NCBI GenBank assembly: GCA_964059975.1
Contig: CAXKXX010000008.1
Coordinates: 1 to 42,215, forward strand
Reading direction: 5' to 3'
Source of the DNA: CAXKXX01 sp964059975
Lineage (GTDB): Bacteria; Pseudomonadota; Gammaproteobacteria; Enterobacterales; Enterobacteriaceae
DNA: 42,215 nucleotides
Each line of letters opens with the position of its first letter. Position 1 is the first letter of the stretch. Positions 28,651-36,799 of this stretch are shown piece by piece. A program made the translations under genes and the position numbers. The notes beneath the pieces were generated by a model, which saw nothing but the letters and a program-made list of their open reading frames with translations, was not told where the DNA came from and made no database searches.

Positions 28651-29271
28651 TTACTTGGAGTAAAGCTCGACGATCAGGTGTTCGTTAATGTCTGCGGATA
28701 GATCAGTGCGTTCGGGGGTATGCTTAAATACACCTTCCATCTTGAGCGCATCAACTTCCAGCCAGGTCGGCTTTTCACGTTGCTCAGCTAGTTCTAAGGA
28801 AGCTTTAACTCGAGATTGCTTTTTGGCTTTCTCGCGGATGCTGATTATGTCATTCTGAGATACCTGATAAGAAGCGATGTTAACAACATAACCGTTTACC
28901 ATAATTGATTTATGACTAACTAGCTGACGTGATTCTGCTCGCGTAGCACCGAAGCCTATACGGTAAACGACATTGTCTAGACGACTTTCCAGCAATTTCA
29001 TCAGATTTGCACCGGTGTTACCTTTCAGGCGTGCTGCTTCTTTATAATAGTTACGGAACTGACGTTCGAGTACGCCATACATACGACGAACTTTTTGTTT
29101 CTCACGTAACTGTGCGCCATAGTCGGACAGCCGTGGCTTACGGGCTCCATGCTGACCTGGTGGTTGATCAATTTTACATTTTGAATCGATTGGGCGAACG
29201 CCAGACTTTAAAAATAAGTCTGTACCTTCACGGCGACTCAGCTTGAGCTTAGGACCCAGGTATCTTGCCAT
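28651..29271 (-). CDS. rpsD: 30S ribosomal protein S4
   Basis: Primary 16S-binding protein that nucleates the 30S body, and translational repressor of the alpha operon in E. coli. It has 206 residues, equal to E. coli, and begins MARYLGPKLKLSRREGTDLFL. It carries the S4 RNA-binding domain (about 95-155, LESRLDNVVYRIGFGATRAE). Its presumed regulatory target, the leader before rpsM, is also preserved in this window. Confidence 0.98.
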   Translation of the reverse strand: MARYLGPKLKLSRREGTDLFLKSGVRPIDSKCKIDQPPGQHGARKPRLSDYGAQLREKQKVRRMYGVLERQFRNYYKEAARLKGNTGANLMKLLESRLDNVVYRIGFGATRAESRQLVSHKSIMVNGYVVNIASYQVSQNDIISIREKAKKQSRVKASLELAEQREKPTWLEVDALKMEGVFKHTPERTDLSADINEHLIVELYSK

Positions 29272-29304
29272 TTTTTTTCTCCAGAAGCCTGAATAGTAGC
29301 GGCG

Positions 29305-29694
29305 TTATACACGTCGTTTTTTCGGAGGACGACAACCGTTATGAGGGATCGGAGTCACGTCGGTAATATTAGTGATGCGAAAACCGGCTGCATTTAGAGC
29401 GCGGATCGTAGATTCACGACCAGGACCAGGTCCCTTAACCATGACTTCTAGGTTCTTAATGCCATATTCTTTTAGTGCGTCAGCACAACGTTCAGCAGCA
29501 ACCTGTGCTGCGAATGGAGTCGATTTACGAGAACCACGGAAGCCCGAGCCGCCGGCAGTTGCCCAGCCTAAAGTGTTACCCTGACGATCGGTAATGGTTA
29601 CGATGGTGTTGTTGAAGGAGGCATGAATGTGGGCCACGCCATCAGAAACTTGTTTTTTTACACGTTTACGTGTGCGAACTGGTGCTTTTGCCAT
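29305..29694 (-). CDS. rpsK: 30S ribosomal protein S11
   Basis: Platform protein that lines the mRNA exit path together with S7. It has 129 residues, as in E. coli. Conserved core segments are HASFNNTIVTITDRQGN, GGSGFRGSRKSTPFAAQ and the C-terminal TPIPHNGCRPPKKRRV. It lies between rpsM and rpsD, with a 16-base gap after rpsM. Confidence 0.98.
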   Translation of the reverse strand: MAKAPVRTRKRVKKQVSDGVAHIHASFNNTIVTITDRQGNTLGWATAGGSGFRGSRKSTPFAAQVAAERCADALKEYGIKNLEVMVKGPGPGRESTIRALNAAGFRITNITDVTPIPHNGCRPPKKRRV

Positions 29695-29710
29695 TGTTTA
29701 ATTGTCCCGA

Positions 29711-30067
29711 TTACTTTTTAATCGGTTTACGTGGACCCTTACGGGTGCGTGCGTTGGTCTTAGTACGTTGACCGCGCACTGGCAGACCACGGCGATGACG
29801 TAAACCACGGTATGTACCAAGATCTATCAAACGCTTGATGCTCAGAGTAACTTCACGGCGCAATTCGCCTTCAATAGTAAATTTTGAAATTTCTTCGCGC
29901 AGTTGTTCGATTTGAACTTCAGATAGCTCACTGATCTTAACATTTTTAGGAATACCCGTAGAGCCACAAATAGAGTGTGAACGAGATTTACCAATTCCGA
30001 AGATCGAGGTTAATGCGATTACGGTATGTTTATGATCAGGAATATTAATTCCTGCTATACGGGCCAC
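29711..30067 (-). CDS. rpsM: 30S ribosomal protein S13
   Basis: Head protein contacting the P-site tRNA and the inter-subunit bridges. It has 118 residues. The start is GTG at 30067 with a GGGAG Shine-Dalgarno upstream, exactly as in E. coli, where the GTG and its leader are part of the S4 control site. The basic C-terminal tail (KTNARTRKGPRKPIKK) that reaches into the P site is intact. It is the first gene of the alpha operon. Confidence 0.97.
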   Translation of the reverse strand: MARIAGINIPDHKHTVIALTSIFGIGKSRSHSICGSTGIPKNVKISELSEVQIEQLREEISKFTIEGELRREVTLSIKRLIDLGTYRGLRHRRGLPVRGQRTKTNARTRKGPRKPIKK

Positions 30068-30158
30068 TATGCACTCCCATTATTTATGCGGCAATATGTT
30101 ATTGGGAGCTCGTTTTAAGCGGGCTCAGGTGTTATTGCAGCAATGTATAAAAGATTGG
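30068..30158 (-). promoter_or_regulatory. Alpha-operon leader, S4-binding RNA (alpha_RBS type)
   Basis: The leader runs from the alpha promoter to the rpsM start. TGCTGCAATA upstream pairs with TATTGCCGCA near the ribosome-binding site with one mismatch. Between them, GAGCCCG and CGAGCTC form a hairpin with one mismatch. This is the helix layout of the E. coli S4 pseudoknot leader with a diverged primary sequence, so the pairing is conserved rather than the bases. It would allow S4 to block rpsM translation. Confidence 0.7.
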
Positions 30159-30164
30159 CTGATC

Positions 30165-30193
30165 AATCTAGCCAGCTTACCTCAATTTTGCAA
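30165..30193 (-). promoter_or_regulatory. Alpha-operon promoter
   Basis: The minus strand reads TTGCAA, 17 bases, then TAGATT, in the gap between rpmJ and rpsM. The -35, spacer length and -10 are those of the E. coli alpha promoter, and the surrounding AGCTGGCTAGATT is also shared. A small GCTG/CAGC hairpin followed by ATCTTTT overlaps it, a weakened form of the spc-operon terminator found here in E. coli. Confidence 0.8.
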
Positions 30194-30210
30194 GAAAATG
30201 TACAAGATAA

Positions 30211-30327
30211 TTAGCCTTGGCGCTGTTTATGCTTTGGTTCAGCTTTGCAAATAACATAAACGGTACCATTGCGGCTAACGATTTTGCAGCTACGACATAA
30301 TTTCTTGACGGAAGTACGAACTTTCAT
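30211..30327 (-). CDS. rpmJ: 50S ribosomal protein L36
   Basis: A 38-residue protein of the large subunit: MKVRTSVKKLCRSCKIV, then NGTVYVICKAEPKHKQRQG. The zinc ribbon is complete, with Cys11, Cys14, Cys27 and a His near 32, the zinc-binding form. It is too short for most ORF cut-offs but lies exactly between secY and the alpha promoter, as in E. coli. It closes the spc operon. Confidence 0.97.
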   Translation of the reverse strand: MKVRTSVKKLCRSCKIVSRNGTVYVICKAEPKHKQRQG

Positions 30328-30360
30328 TTTTACTCTCCGTAACTTCTCAAATCAATCTGA

Positions 30361-31695
30361 TTAGCGATTATAACCTCTTAAATTTGCTTTCTTCAATGCG
30401 GACTCGTATTGACTCGATATCATCAGAGTTTGTACTTGAGTCATAAAGTCCATAATCACAACAACTACGATCATTAGCGAGGTGCCGCCAAAGTAAAACG
30501 GAACTTTCATTGCATCGCGCATGAACTCAGGAATAAGGCAAATAAAAGTAATATATATGGACCCTACAAGCGTTAGTCGAGTCATTACTTTATCAATATA
30601 CTTAGCCGTTTGCTCTCCTGGACGAATTCCTGGTACAAAAGCACCGGACTTCTTCAGGTTATCTGCTGTCTCGCGCGGATTGAAAACCAGTGCTGTGTAG
30701 AAGAAGCAAAAGAAGATGATTGCAGACGCGTATAGTAGCACATAAAGCGGTTGTCCTGGCTGCAAATATATCGAAATTGTTGTCAGCCAATTCCAACCTA
30801 TACCCCCTCCGAACCAAGATGTGATTGTGGACGGAAACAAGATAATGCTAGAAGCAAAAATTGCTGGGATTACGCCCGCCATATTAACTTTCAATGGTAA
30901 GTGTGTACTCTGTGCAGAGTACACACGACGACCTTGCTGACGTTTTGGATAGTTAACTACGATCCGACGTTGGCCGCGTTCGATAAAAACAACAAAAAAT
31001 GTTACCGTAAATATTAAAATTGCAACTAAAAGTAATAAAAGAAAGTGCAGTTCGCCTTGCCTAGCTTGTTCAATAGTTTCGGTCATTGCTGGAGGCAGTC
31101 CCGCCACGATACCAGAAAAGATAATAATCGAGATGCCGTTTCCGATACCGCGTTCAGTAATCTGTTCTCCGATCCACATTAGTAGCATTGTTCCGGTTAC
31201 CAAGCTAACAACCGCAGTAAAATAGAAAGTAAAACCTAGATTTATTACCAAATCTTGCATACCAGGCATACCTGGAAGAGCTGTTGCGATACCAATCGAT
31301 TGAAATATAGCTAATATTAGGGTGCCGTAACGCGTATACTGACTAATTTTACGACGGCCAGCCTCCCCTTCTTTCTTGATTTCCATTAGTGCCGGGTGGG
31401 CCAGCATTAATAACTGGATAATGATAGATGCTGAGATATACGGTACGATACCCAATGCAAAAATGGAAGCGCGGCTGAGCGCGCCACCAGAGAACATATT
31501 AAACATTTCGATGATAGTGCCCCTCTGCTGCTCGAGCAATTTGGAAAGAAGAGGGGCATTTATACCAGGAATCGGAATAAAAGAACCGATGCGAAAGACG
31601 GTCAGTGCTCCAATGACAAATAGAAGTCTGCGTTTTAACTCGCTGAATCCGACTTTGGAGCCTAGAAAATCTAATCCTGGTTTTTTAGAAATCAA
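30361..31695 (-). CDS. secY: Protein translocase channel subunit SecY
   Basis: The pore of the SecYEG inner-membrane translocon. It has 444 residues against 443 in E. coli. Ten transmembrane helices are visible as hydrophobic blocks, the first near residues 22-42 (LLFVIGALTVFRIGSFIPIP). The cytosolic loops with ERGQRRIVVNY and NPRETADNLKKSGAFVPGIRPG, which bind SecA and ribosomes, are intact. It follows rplO after 5 bases. Secretion across the inner membrane is therefore kept. Confidence 0.98.
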   Translation of the reverse strand: MISKKPGLDFLGSKVGFSELKRRLLFVIGALTVFRIGSFIPIPGINAPLLSKLLEQQRGTIIEMFNMFSGGALSRASIFALGIVPYISASIIIQLLMLAHPALMEIKKEGEAGRRKISQYTRYGTLILAIFQSIGIATALPGMPGMQDLVINLGFTFYFTAVVSLVTGTMLLMWIGEQITERGIGNGISIIIFSGIVAGLPPAMTETIEQARQGELHFLLLLLVAILIFTVTFFVVFIERGQRRIVVNYPKRQQGRRVYSAQSTHLPLKVNMAGVIPAIFASSIILFPSTITSWFGGGIGWNWLTTISIYLQPGQPLYVLLYASAIIFFCFFYTALVFNPRETADNLKKSGAFVPGIRPGEQTAKYIDKVMTRLTLVGSIYITFICLIPEFMRDAMKVPFYFGGTSLMIVVVVIMDFMTQVQTLMISSQYESALKKANLRGYNR

Positions 31696-31700
31696 TTCAT

Positions 31701-32138
31701 TTATTCCTCAATTTTTCCGCCAGAAGCTTCGATGGCAGCACGAGCGCCCTTGGTGACGCGAATACCACGGCGGAGGGTAAACGGGCGAGAAACTGTGCCA
31801 GAAAGTATAATTTTCACAAAATCGATTTGAATACCGATCACGTTGGCAGATTTTAACGTATTTATGTCGATAACATCGCCTTTAACCTTATTAAGTTCAG
31901 ATAGTCGAACCTCTTCTGTGATCATCGCTTTTCGTGAAGTGAAACCGAACTTTGGCAAACGCCGATATAGAGGCGTTTGACCACCTTCAAAACCACGACG
32001 GATACTGCCTCCAGATCGAGATTTCTGACCTTTATGCCCACGTCCGCTAGTCTTCCCGAAGCCAGAGCCAATACCGCGACCTACGCGTTTTTGAGCATGG
32101 TTGCTGCCATAAGCTGGAGACAGAGTATTTAAGCGCAT
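31701..32138 (-). CDS. rplO: 50S ribosomal protein L15
   Basis: Late-assembly large-subunit protein. It has 145 residues against 144 in E. coli. The N-terminal extension MRLNTLSPAYGSNHAQKRVGRGIGSG and the glycine-rich stretch KTSGRGHKGQKSRSGG that threads into 23S rRNA are present. It begins 3 bases after the rpmD stop. Confidence 0.97.
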   Translation of the reverse strand: MRLNTLSPAYGSNHAQKRVGRGIGSGFGKTSGRGHKGQKSRSGGSIRRGFEGGQTPLYRRLPKFGFTSRKAMITEEVRLSELNKVKGDVIDINTLKSANVIGIQIDFVKIILSGTVSRPFTLRRGIRVTKGARAAIEASGGKIEE

Positions 32139-32141
32139 TTC

Positions 32142-32321
32142 TTACTCCTCAACTTTAAGCATGTAAGAAATTAAGTTGATCATGCCGCGTAGGGCGGGGG
32201 TATCTTGTCGCTCTACGGTGTGACCAATACGACGTAGCCCTAGGCCGGCTAGTGTGGCCTTGTGCTTTGGAAGACGACCAATAGAACTGTGAGTTTGTGT
32301 TATTTTAATACTCTTAGCCAT
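32142..32321 (-). CDS. rpmD: 50S ribosomal protein L30
   Basis: A 59-residue protein, the same length as in E. coli. It starts MAKSIKITQTHSSIGRLPKHK and contains GLGLRRIGHTVERQDTPALRG, the L30 signature. It lies between rpsE (5 bases) and rplO (3 bases). Confidence 0.97.
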   Translation of the reverse strand: MAKSIKITQTHSSIGRLPKHKATLAGLGLRRIGHTVERQDTPALRGMINLISYMLKVEE

Positions 32322-32326
32322 GCTAG

Positions 32327-32827
32327 TTATCCCAGAATGTCTGAAACAGATTTACCACGTTTGGCTGCGACCATCTCGGGGGATTTCATATTTATTAAAG
32401 CATTAATAGTTGCCCTAACAACATTAATGGGATTAGTTGAACCATAAGCTTTAGCCAATACGTTATGAACACCGACGACTTCCAGGACGGCGCGCATTGC
32501 GCCCCCGGCGATGATGCCTGTTCCTTCAGAAGCAGGTTGCATGAATACACGCGAACCCGTGTGATTTCCTTTAACGGGGTGCTGTAAGGTGCCGCAATTA
32601 AGGGCTACATGCATTATATTGCGACGAGCTTTTTCCATAGCTTTCTGAATCGCTGCTGGAACTTCGCGAGCTTTTCCATAGCCAAAGCCAACTCGCCCAT
32701 TGCTGTCACCAACGACAGTCAGTGCGGTAAAGCTGAAAATGCGTCCGCCTTTTACAGTTTTAGATACGCGATTTACCGCGATTAGTTTTTCCTGCAGTTC
32801 GGTGGCTTGTTTTTCGATGTAACCCAT
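32327..32827 (-). CDS. rpsE: 30S ribosomal protein S5
   Basis: Small-subunit protein at the mRNA entry channel that contributes to decoding accuracy. It has 166 residues against 167 in E. coli. The double-stranded-RNA-binding-like N-terminal domain (KLIAVNRVSKTVKGGRIFSF) is followed by the C-terminal S5 fold (PASEGTGIIAGGAMRAVLEVVGVHNVLAKAYG). It is followed by rpmD. Confidence 0.98.
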   Translation of the reverse strand: MGYIEKQATELQEKLIAVNRVSKTVKGGRIFSFTALTVVGDSNGRVGFGYGKAREVPAAIQKAMEKARRNIMHVALNCGTLQHPVKGNHTGSRVFMQPASEGTGIIAGGAMRAVLEVVGVHNVLAKAYGSTNPINVVRATINALINMKSPEMVAAKRGKSVSDILG

Positions 32828-32841
32828 CTTAAATCTCTTCC

Positions 32842-33198
32842 TTAGAACTGAAGGCCAGCTTCACGGGCAGCATTTGCCAGTGCCTGGACTCGACCATGAT
32901 ATTGAAAGCCGGAACGGTCAAAGGACACCTTTACGATCCCCTTTTCTAAAGCACGCTCCCCAAGAGCTTTGCCTACGGCGGAGGCTGCATCTTTATTACC
33001 GGAATAATGTTTTAATTTTTCAACGATAGCTTTTTCTAAAGTAGACGCGGCTGTTAAAACTTCGGAGGCATTCGGAGCGATTACCTGTGCATATATGTGG
33101 CGAGGAGTACGGTGTACCACCAGGCGAGTTGCGCCTATTTCTTTGAGTTTACGTCGTGCACGGGTCGCACGACGGATACGGGCAGATTTCTTATCCAT
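32842..33198 (-). CDS. rplR: 50S ribosomal protein L18
   Basis: Binds 5S rRNA in the central protuberance with L5. It has 118 residues against 117 in E. coli. The basic N-terminus KKSARIRRATRARRKLKE, the core RLVVHRTPRHIYAQVI and the C-terminal DRSGFQYHGRVQALANAAREAGLQF identify it. A 9-base gap follows rplF. Confidence 0.97.
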   Translation of the reverse strand: MDKKSARIRRATRARRKLKEIGATRLVVHRTPRHIYAQVIAPNASEVLTAASTLEKAIVEKLKHYSGNKDAASAVGKALGERALEKGIVKVSFDRSGFQYHGRVQALANAAREAGLQF

Positions 33199-33207
33199 AG
33201 TGTTACC

Positions 33208-33741
33208 TTATTTTTTCTTAGCCTCTTTAGTGCGCACAATTTCGTCTGTGTAACGAATACCCTTACCCTTATAAGGTTCGGGCCGGCGATAGGCGCGTAG
33301 ATCTGCGGCAGCTTGGCCAATGGTCTGTTTATCCGCACCTTTCAGCACGATTTCAGTTTGGCTCGGACATTCAGCAGTAATACTTTTTGGTAAGTGATGC
33401 TTAATTGGGTGAGAAAATCCCAAAACTAAATGCACCACGTTATTTTTTACAGTAACACGATAACCGACTCCTACTAGTTGAAGCTTCTTGGTGAACCCTT
33501 CGGTAACACCAACTACCATTGCATTCACTAGCGCACGCGTAGTGCCTGCTTGCGCCCAAGCGCTAATGGAGGCACTACGCGGAGCAAAGTTCAACGCGTT
33601 GGCTTCTTGTGTTACGATCACGGAGTTGTGAACGGTTCGGGTCAAATTTCCATTTTTACCCTTGATCGAAATAACCTGACCATTGAGTTCTATCTCTACA
33701 TTAGCAGGAATGACGATGGGTGTTTTTGCAACACGAGACAT
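33208..33741 (-). CDS. rplF: 50S ribosomal protein L6
   Basis: Near the GTPase-associated centre of the large subunit. It has 177 residues, as in E. coli, with two similar L6 domains (about 1-82 and 83-177). The C-terminal motif RRPEPYKGKGIRYTDEIVRTKEAKKK is complete. It lies between rpsH (14 bases) and rplR. Confidence 0.97.
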   Translation of the reverse strand: MSRVAKTPIVIPANVEIELNGQVISIKGKNGNLTRTVHNSVIVTQEANALNFAPRSASISAWAQAGTTRALVNAMVVGVTEGFTKKLQLVGVGYRVTVKNNVVHLVLGFSHPIKHHLPKSITAECPSQTEIVLKGADKQTIGQAAADLRAYRRPEPYKGKGIRYTDEIVRTKEAKKK

Positions 33742-33755
33742 GCTTCCCTCCCATA

Positions 33756-34148
33756 TTAAGCTACGTAGCAGATAATCTCGCCGCCAAGACCAGCTTGGCG
33801 GGCTGAACGATCAGTCATTACACCTTTAGAAGTGGACACAACAGCAATACCTAGTCCGGCCATAACTTTTGGTAGCGCATCTTTTTTCTTATAGATACGT
33901 AAACCCGGACGACTGATGCGTTGAATTTTTTCTACCACTGCGTGGCCTTGGAAGTACTTTAAATCCAGTTGCATGGTAGGGTTATTTCCATCTTCAATTT
34001 TGAAATCTTCAATAAATCCTTCTTCCTTTAGCACGTTGGCAATTGCCGATTTTAGCTTAGAAGAAGGTATGGTGATCGCGACTTTATTCGCGGCTTGACC
34101 GTTACGGATTCGGGTCAGCATGTCTGCGATCGGATCTTGCATGCTCAT
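33756..34148 (-). CDS. rpsH: 30S ribosomal protein S8
   Basis: Central 16S-binding protein. In E. coli it also represses spc-operon translation at a site around the rplE start. The ATG at 34148 gives the family start MSMQDPIADMLTRIRNGQAAN and 130 residues, equal to E. coli. The frame open from 34169 adds seven residues with no counterpart. The RNA-binding motif STSKGVMTDRSARQAGLGGEIICYVA is intact. Confidence 0.97.
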   Translation of the reverse strand: MSMQDPIADMLTRIRNGQAANKVAITIPSSKLKSAIANVLKEEGFIEDFKIEDGNNPTMQLDLKYFQGHAVVEKIQRISRPGLRIYKKKDALPKVMAGLGIAVVSTSKGVMTDRSARQAGLGGEIICYVA

Positions 34149-34176
34149 GTCTTTACTCCAATGATGCAATTGGTGA

Positions 34177-34482
34177 TTACCAGCTAGCTTTTTTCAAACC
34201 CGGAACTTCGCCGCGCATGGCAGATTCCCGTAGTTTGATTCGGCTCAACCCGAATTTGCCCACATAACCGTGTGGACGCCCAGTTTGCCGGCAACGCCGG
34301 CGCTGACGAGATGGGCTGGAATCACGCGGTAGAGTTTGTAGCTTGAGTACTGCATTCCAACGATCTTTATCGGAAGATTTCACATTAGAAATCACAGCTT
34401 TCAGCTCGGTGCGCTTTGCAAAGAACTTGTTAGCTAATTTAGCGCGCTTAACTTCGCGTGCTTTCATTGATTGCTTAGCCAT
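34177..34482 (-). CDS. rpsN: 30S ribosomal protein S14
   Basis: Head protein of the 30S subunit. It has 101 residues, the long form without a zinc site, as in E. coli. It ends CRQTGRPHGYVGKFGLSRIKLRESAMRGEVPGLKKASW, quoted in parts: CRQTGRPHGYVGKFGLSRIK, then the invariant KKASW end. It follows rplE after 14 bases. Confidence 0.97.
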   Translation of the reverse strand: MAKQSMKAREVKRAKLANKFFAKRTELKAVISNVKSSDKDRWNAVLKLQTLPRDSSPSRQRRRCRQTGRPHGYVGKFGLSRIKLRESAMRGEVPGLKKASW

Positions 34483-34496
34483 AACTCAATACTTCC

Positions 34497-35036
34497 TTAC
34501 TTTCGGAACGGAAAGTTAAAGGCAGCTAGGAGCGCACGTCCTTCATCATCAGACTTAGCAGTGGTGGTTATGGTAATATCTAAACCGCGCACACGATCGA
34601 TCTTATTGTAATCGATTTCTGGGAAGATGATTTGCTCACGTACACCCATGCTGTAGTTGCCACGACCATCGAATGACTTCGAAGATAAACCACGGAAATC
34701 GCGGATACGTGGAACGGCAATAGAGATCAGACGGTCTAAGAACTCCCACATACGCTTACTGCGTAGAGTTACCTTACAGCCAATTGGATAGCCCTGTCGA
34801 ATTTTGAAGCCTGCAACGGATTTTCGGGCTTTGGTGATTAGCGGTTTTTGACCTGAAATGACCGCAAGATCTTTTGCTGCATTGTCTAGCAGTTTTTTAT
34901 CAGAACTTGCTTCGCCGACACCCATATTTAGGGTGATTTTCTCGACCCGAGGGACTTGCATGACGGAGCTGTAATCAAGCTGAGACATTAGTTTTTTGAT
35001 TACCTCATTTTTATAGTAATCATGCAGTTTCGCCAT
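34497..35036 (-). CDS. rplE: 50S ribosomal protein L5
   Basis: Binds 5S rRNA and contacts the P-site tRNA. It has 179 residues, as in E. coli. MAKLHDYYKNEVIKKLM and ITLNMGVGEASSDKKLLDNA at the N-terminus, and FPEIDYNKIDRVRGLDITI towards the C-terminus, are typical. Its start region is where E. coli S8 represses the operon, and I could not verify the RNA structure by eye. Confidence 0.97.
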   Translation of the reverse strand: MAKLHDYYKNEVIKKLMSQLDYSSVMQVPRVEKITLNMGVGEASSDKKLLDNAAKDLAVISGQKPLITKARKSVAGFKIRQGYPIGCKVTLRSKRMWEFLDRLISIAVPRIRDFRGLSSKSFDGRGNYSMGVREQIIFPEIDYNKIDRVRGLDITITTTAKSDDEGRALLAAFNFPFRK

Positions 35037-35050
35037 CGTATTACTCCGAG

Positions 35051-35365
35051 TTACTTGATAGTTTTTTTATTAGATTTAAAGAATCGAACCTTTATTCCAT
35101 CTTCGAATCTGAATCCTACGCGGTCAGCTTTAGCGGTAACCGGATTGAAGAGAGCGAGGTTAGATGCCTGAATTGCTGCTTCTCTTTCGAGAATGCCACC
35201 GGGTTGGTTCAAAGCTGGAGCCGGCTTCTGGTGTTTTTTCACTAAATTTATGCCTTCGACGATCGCTTTGCCCGAAGACAGAACACTTTTTACTTTACCG
35301 CGCTTACCCTTGTCTTTCCCGCTAATAACGATCACTTCGTCTGAGCGACGAATTTTTGATGCCAT
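35051..35365 (-). CDS. rplX: 50S ribosomal protein L24
   Basis: Assembly initiator of the 50S subunit. It has 104 residues, as in E. coli. The KOW motif VIVISGKDKGKRGKVKSVL is at residues 11-29, followed by GINLVKKHQKPAP. It is second in the spc operon, 10 bases after rplN. Confidence 0.97.
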   Translation of the reverse strand: MASKIRRSDEVIVISGKDKGKRGKVKSVLSSGKAIVEGINLVKKHQKPAPALNQPGGILEREAAIQASNLALFNPVTAKADRVGFRFEDGIKVRFFKSNKKTIK

Positions 35366-35375
35366 AATTCGTTCC

Positions 35376-35747
35376 TTAGAGTACTTCTGGTGCTAGAGAG
35401 ATAATCTTCATGAACTTTTCGTTACGTAGTTCACGAGTCACCGGCCCAAAAATACGTGTTCCTATGGGTTGCTGGTTGTTGTTATTTAAAATAACACATG
35501 CATTAGTATCAAAGCGAATTACCGAGCCGTCTGGACGACGTACACCTTTCTTGGTGCGCACTACTACCGCTTTCAGAACATCACCTTTCTTTACCTTACC
35601 GCGAGGAATCGCTTCCTTTATGGTAATCTTTAGGATATCGCCGACTCCTGCATAGCGGCGGTGCGAACCACCTAGAACCTTGATACACATTACGCGACGT
35701 GCCCCGGAATTATCGGCGACGTTCAGCATAGTCTGTTCTTGGATCAT
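35376..35747 (-). CDS. rplN: 50S ribosomal protein L14
   Basis: Subunit-interface protein. It has 123 residues, as in E. coli. MIQEQTMLNVADNSGARRVM and the signature VGDILKITIKEAIPRGKVKKG are present. It is first in the spc operon, preceded by a promoter and by the S10 terminator. Confidence 0.98.
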   Translation of the reverse strand: MIQEQTMLNVADNSGARRVMCIKVLGGSHRRYAGVGDILKITIKEAIPRGKVKKGDVLKAVVVRTKKGVRRPDGSVIRFDTNACVILNNNNQQPIGTRIFGPVTRELRNEKFMKIISLAPEVL

Positions 35748-35831
35748 TTTAATGCTCCAATAGTGTTGGCTACTACTTTAAGAATTTAAGAAATATTAAT
35801 TTTTAAGGGTCCCTATAACTGAAGACAGAAC

Positions 35832-35860
35832 ATTGTAGCACTGCTACTAAACTATGGGTA
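35832..35860 (-). promoter_or_regulatory. spc-operon promoter
   Basis: On the minus strand TACAAT (35837-35832) stands at the position of the TATAAT of the E. coli spc promoter, after the shared CTACCCATA. Seventeen bases upstream lies TACCCA, a poor -35. The leader to rplN would be about 80 bases. Confidence 0.6.
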
Positions 35861-35893
35861 GAAAAAATAAACGGCCCACCTTTTGAGCCGTTT
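35861..35893 (-). terminator. Intrinsic terminator of the S10 operon
   Basis: On the minus strand AAACGGCTC pairs with GGGCCGTTT (one T-G pair, 7-base loop), followed by ATTTTTTC. It is 22 bases after the rpsQ stop and matches the E. coli element at this place. Confidence 0.82.
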
Positions 35894-35915
35894 AATAAGC
35901 AAATAGCTGAGGGAC

Positions 35916-36173
35916 TTATTGCAGAGTTACTTTATTTATAACGCGAACGAGTCTCCAGGACTTAGTTTTAGAGACTGGGCGACATTCTCGGATTTCTACC
36001 ACGTCGCCGACATTGCATTCGTTATTTTCATCATGTACGTGTAGTTTAGTTGTGCGTTTAATAAATTTCCCGTAAATTGGATGTTTTACTTTGCGTTCAA
36101 TAGCAACCACTAGAGATTTCTCCATCTTGTCGCTGGTAACACGCCCCTGTAGAATACGGACAATCTCAGTCAT
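35916..36173 (-). CDS. rpsQ: 30S ribosomal protein S17
   Basis: Primary 16S-binding protein with an OB fold. It has 85 residues against 84 in E. coli. ILQGRVTSDKMEKSLVVAIE and the motif GDVVEIRECRPVSKTKSWRL are intact. Its ATG directly follows the rpmC stop. It is the last gene of the S10 operon. Confidence 0.97.
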   Translation of the reverse strand: MTEIVRILQGRVTSDKMEKSLVVAIERKVKHPIYGKFIKRTTKLHVHDENNECNVGDVVEIRECRPVSKTKSWRLVRVINKVTLQ

Positions 36174-36365
36174 TTATGCACACCCGCTTTCAGTCATCAA
36201 AGTTTTAACACGTGCGATGCTACGACGTGCCCGCCTCAACAGATGCGTTTGTTGTAGTTGGCCATTAGCCAATTGCATGCGCAAGTTAAACTGTTCACGC
36301 AATAGGCTAAGTAGCTCGCTCTTTAGCTCTTCGGAGCTCTTTCCACGTAGCTCTTGTGCTTTCAT
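36174..36365 (-). CDS. rpmC: 50S ribosomal protein L29
   Basis: Helical protein next to the tunnel exit and L23, part of the docking site for trigger factor and SRP. It has 63 residues, as in E. coli: MKAQELRGKSSEELKSELL onwards. The start overlaps the rplP stop by one base (TAATG). Confidence 0.97.
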   Translation of the reverse strand: MKAQELRGKSSEELKSELLSLLREQFNLRMQLANGQLQQTHLLRRARRSIARVKTLMTESGCA

Positions 36366-36775
36366 TACATCACCGTTTTAGTTACAAAGGTAGTTTTGAA
36401 CGGAAGTTTTGCAGCTGCCAATTTAAAAGCTTCGCGAGCAATCTCTTCTGTCACCCCATCTATTTCATATAATATTTTCCCGGGCTGAACTAAGGAAACC
36501 CAATACTCTACGTTACCTTTACCTTTACCCATTCGGACTTCTAGCGGCTTTTCGGTGATGGGTTTATCTGGAAATATGCGGATCCAGATTTTACCTTGAC
36601 GCTTAATGGCGCGAGTCATAGCGCGGCGGGCAGACTCGATTTGACGAGCAGTAAGACGCCCACGGCCTATGGCCTTCATGCCGAAAGTGCCGAAGCTAAC
36701 GTCTGTGCCGTGTGCCAGACCCCGATTGCGCCCCTTGTGCATCTTACGGAATTTTGTACGCTTTGGTTGTAGCAT
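36365..36775 (-). CDS. rplP: 50S ribosomal protein L16
   Basis: Near the A-site tRNA elbow. It has 136 residues, as in E. coli. MLQPKRTKFRKMHKGRNRGL, the central IRIFPDKPITEKPLEVRMGK and KGNVEYWVSLVQPG are typical. It lies between rpsC (24 bases) and rpmC. Confidence 0.98.
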   Translation of the reverse strand: MLQPKRTKFRKMHKGRNRGLAHGTDVSFGTFGMKAIGRGRLTARQIESARRAMTRAIKRQGKIWIRIFPDKPITEKPLEVRMGKGKGNVEYWVSLVQPGKILYEIDGVTEEIAREAFKLAAAKLPFKTTFVTKTVM

Positions 36776-36799
36776 CAGCGACTCTCCTTAATTACCTAC

